A stretch of 7,444 nt of DNA from NCBI GenBank assembly GCA_018969455.1, contig JAGWYI010000200.1, positions 1-7,444 of the forward strand, written 5' to 3'. A program made the translations under genes and the position numbers. Below are positions 5,901 to 7,444 of this stretch, one piece after another; position 1 is the first letter of the stretch; the number at the start of each line of letters is the position of its first letter. Origin of the DNA: Bacteroidota bacterium (lineage in GTDB: Bacteria; Bacteroidota; Bacteroidia; Chitinophagales; Saprospiraceae). The notes beneath the pieces were generated by a model, which saw only the letters and a list, made by a program, of their open reading frames with translations, was not told the DNA's origin and did no database searches.

Positions 5901-7444
5901 ACAATCGTCTGTTGAGCCTTTGTTCAGGGCATCGGCATTCAGGAATGCATTTCCCTGCCCGTTCAAAAACACGACCAGTTGGGTATCACAAACAGCCTTT
6001 GGTGGTACCAGATCCCAAATGTCTAGATTGAAACTGCATGAACCTGTATTTCCACAACTGTCTTCGGCTTTGTATACGACATGGGTTCTGCCGGAAGGTA
6101 TTGCATCAATAAGGCCGGCAATTCCGAGTGTACCGCTTGGCAAACTGTCCAGACTCCCTTGTACTTGAACAGGTACTCCTTGAGCCTCATAAATTACATC
6201 AAACGAGGCAATTTCACCACATAAATCATTGATTAGCACATCCGGGAACCCGATTGAGGTTTTGCAATCATTAATAGGAAGGGCTAGGGTGATGTCATCG
6301 GGGCACTGTATGAGGGGTTTTGTGGTGTCTGCAATATAGATGAGTTGATGCCGTAGCACCGGATGGCTTGAAATGGGTTGTTCGCCACAGTAGTCGTACA
6401 ATTTCCAGGTGCGTTGATACAATCGGGTACCGGCACATATTCCGGCCGCTTGCAGGGTGTCGTAGTATTCTGCATCCACATTGCAAATTACGCTTTGTAA
6501 AGCAGGATACCTACGGGTTCCGACTTGAAAGTAGGGCGTACCGGTGGCCGAGAGGGGGGCAAATGGAGCGGTACATTGGTAATAGCTTGTATCGGAAGGC
6601 CCAACGATGGTATTTAAGTCGGCTTTTAACCGGATGACCTGGGTGCAGGTAGATTTATTTCCCACGATGTCGGTGGCGGTCCAGGAACGGGTAATTGTTT
6701 TTCGAACGCCATTTGAGGTTGGCACACAGGGAAGGTTTTGAACGATGTCAACAAAAGTAGGGGTTCCGGCATTCAGTTGGCAATTATCGGATACCGTGGG
6801 GAAAGCAGTTGAGATGCCCAGGCTATCGCGAAGAAATTGGGGGGTGGTTGATTCTACAGCGCAGGAGACGGTAATATCCGGGCAGCTAATGGTGGGTTTT
6901 AAACTGTCTACAACCAGTAATTGCCCCCAGCAAGTGTTCCCGTTATCCAGTAGCCGTATCCGGAAAGTGTATAATTTGTTCAAATCATTGTAAGAAAAAT
7001 TGGCCGGTTGCCAGGGACCATTTCCGAATGGAGGCGTACGGTCTACTTCTTTCACATAATTATCGGGGCAACCGAAAGAATTGGGGTACATCAAATCAGA
7101 CAAAGACGGGGATACGCTGCAGTCGGGGCCTAGTTTTACCGATATCTGGTCTTTACATGAAAGTGGCGTAATAAAATTGTACACATTTACCTCAAATTGG
7201 CAGGTGGAAGTATTGCCTGCTGCATCAAGCGCTACATAATAATTGACGGTTTTTCCGATTGGAAACTTGGAGCCTGAGGGCCGACCCAGGGCTTGGATAA
7301 GAATTGCGCCTGGCAAGTTATCGGAGTACTGTACCTGATACACTTGGGTTGAATCACAGGCGCCTGGCGCCAGGGTGAGGGCCACATTGGGCGGGCAAGT
7401 GATTTGAGGCGGAATGGTATCCGAAATTTGTGCCTCAGCAGCAG
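2928..7444 (-). CDS. Giant secreted HYR-domain protein with dockerin-like segment and type IX sorting tail (5' end outside window)
   Basis: The frame is open from the TGA at 2928-2930 to the right edge, 1504 codons, so the N-terminus and signal peptide are missing. The first possible GTG (7383-7385) lies inside a HYR motif (PPQITCPPN-V) and is not a real start; residues below count from it. Repeated HYR/Ig-like modules have x-P-x-I-x-C-P openings and AxDxxGNxxxC endings, with openings near Cys168, 361, 466, 574, 800 and 986. A linker beta domain (about 1083-1150) precedes a dockerin-like pair of helices (about 1153-1214; loop D1188-x-N-x-S-x-S...D1199). Next come GDVNGN (1259-1264), a cohesin-like beta domain (about 1275-1395) and a type A T9SS tail (1405-1485, NVPNPF...GRLVW...GWYIYRI). 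The protein is thus predicted to be exported by Sec, moved across the outer membrane by type IX secretion, and surface-attached or released. Adhesion or matrix roles are usual guesses for HYR proteins; no enzymatic domain is visible, though one could lie upstream. No frameshift is apparent. Confidence 0.93.
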   Translation of the reverse strand, partial: AAEAQISDTIPPQITCPPNVALTLAPGACDSTQVYQVQYSDNLPGAILIQALGRPSGSKFPIGKTVNYYVALDAAGNTSTCQFEVNVYNFITPLSCKDQISVKLGPDCSVSPSLSDLMYPNSFGCPDNYVKEVDRTPPFGNGPWQPANFSYNDLNKLYTFRIRLLDNGNTCWGQLLVVDSLKPTISCPDITVSCAVESTTPQFLRDSLGISTAFPTVSDNCQLNAGTPTFVDIVQNLPCVPTSNGVRKTITRSWTATDIVGNKSTCTQVIRLKADLNTIVGPSDTSYYQCTAPFAPLSATGTPYFQVGTRRYPALQSVICNVDAEYYDTLQAAGICAGTRLYQRTWKLYDYCGEQPISSHPVLRHQLIYIADTTKPLIQCPDDITLALPINDCKTSIGFPDVLINDLCGEIASFDVIYEAQGVPVQVQGSLDSLPSGTLGIAGLIDAIPSGRTHVVYKAEDSCGNTGSCSFNLDIWDLVPPKAVCDTQLVVFLNGQGNAFLNADALNKGSTDDCANLYFAARRLNPGTCQGNSVFYKKLEFCCADKADTIPVQLRVYDVVLPQGDTLSSNFGTGQFSTCNTQIIVRDTISPKCLAPVDTVVLCKNFNPYLFYGFAQAISCEIDTMVVQNDYSSFDSICKKGIIFRNFSGLHHGVPIVSCQQKVTVTYSQEYNVRFPNDFVIQNCTVNTDFGTPVIQNSSCAKIKYTYTETSTKIVPDACYYLDRTWKVINECQFDSLTPLQFVPNPQPNPITNHADNLIGPVVSHPNTSGVFAPTIVKINATDPQTTNFSTFWSATTNGYTYKQRIKIIDTEKPFIENCPVTVGLTLDSTNNDALLWNDLTLYDSLAERHDLAEGSSAYLGILAGDLCAKSDVSVSFLLFLDLNGDNKQETVVNGTQPIHSSPGSILVGNAMNPNYTGGTPLQFDKRNVPIEQLYRFDLKTTVVNDKIKAEIAWNTAENPLNFVPVQLPYGRHKIRWLVEDLCGNSATCEYYFTIQDGKPPVVQCAPNLVANLGPNHKTQVNLSEALLIGYDNYPPSFSLPVSIVRSDVSTDPFPNGVGYSSALFECNDIGNQGVNVYIRDLSGFVSYCSTQITVQDSLGYCLLPPVSNLITMQVFTPNNEGIPNVTFKVVDPNSLNTYNNVAVSDSLGKASGDLGSLPPLPITARVVPEKNIDFLNGVSTFDMVLISRHVLGISPIPSPYLMIAADINRSNSITSFDIIEGRRLILGINDKFSSNSSWRFLPANFNFVNPLNPFQGQLIESIPLSENAFDFFGIKIGDVNGNVSTDSAFHADARYQEKAIFPLEDQLFVTGSEVDVRIAPAEPLVGYQYSLEFGEGLELLRVVPDENLSADHFAQFPNCLTASVEFGAKGVHLIFKAKKTGKLSDHIRFSDFITPLEAYGIRDELRIPTLHFTDRARKGLELMQNVPNPFQSNSIIGFFLPEAGMTRTSIFDVQGRLVWNEYRNRDAGYQQMLLDENIIPEPGWYIYRIETSRESAWCKMLRY

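Overview
The window looks like chromosomal DNA of a Bacteroidota bacterium, most likely a Saprospiraceae or Haliscomenobacter-like member. The evidence is a C-terminal type IX secretion sorting domain, a very large secreted HYR-domain protein with a dockerin-like segment in the style of that family, moderate GC, and no strong Shine-Dalgarno sequences. The family-level placement is inference; the phylum-level placement is well supported by the type IX signal.

Layout. Positions 1-203 hold a perfect-register tandem array of a 45-bp unit: four full copies, one base substitution, and a fifth copy broken off after 23 bp. Each copy carries a 7-bp-arm palindrome. The array starts exactly at the window edge, so it probably continues to the left. 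Its last copy runs into an 11-bp-arm inverted repeat (199-234). Positions 235-432 contain no convincing gene but hold a chain of further short perfect inverted repeats, two of which are mutually exclusive. This stretch is the upstream region of the next gene.

Positions 433-2934 (+) encode a complete bifunctional penicillin-binding protein of the PBP1C type: membrane anchor, GT51 glycosyltransferase, transpeptidase and BiPBP_C tail, with all the catalytic motifs I looked for intact. Positions 2928-7444 (-) encode the C-terminal 1504 codons of a giant secreted protein whose N-terminus lies beyond the right edge. It is built of HYR/Ig-like modules, a linker domain, a dockerin-like Ca-binding segment, a cohesin-like beta domain and a type IX sorting tail. 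The two genes converge and overlap tail to tail by 7 bp, so they are not one operon. I see no direct functional link beyond both acting at the cell envelope: PBP1C in the periplasm, the HYR protein on the outer surface or in the medium.

The most unusual part is the non-coding left end: the hairpin-bearing 45-bp array and the run of inverted repeats between it and pbpC. I found no defence system, mobile-element gene, tRNA, rRNA or CRISPR array. The two protein genes are recognisable families.
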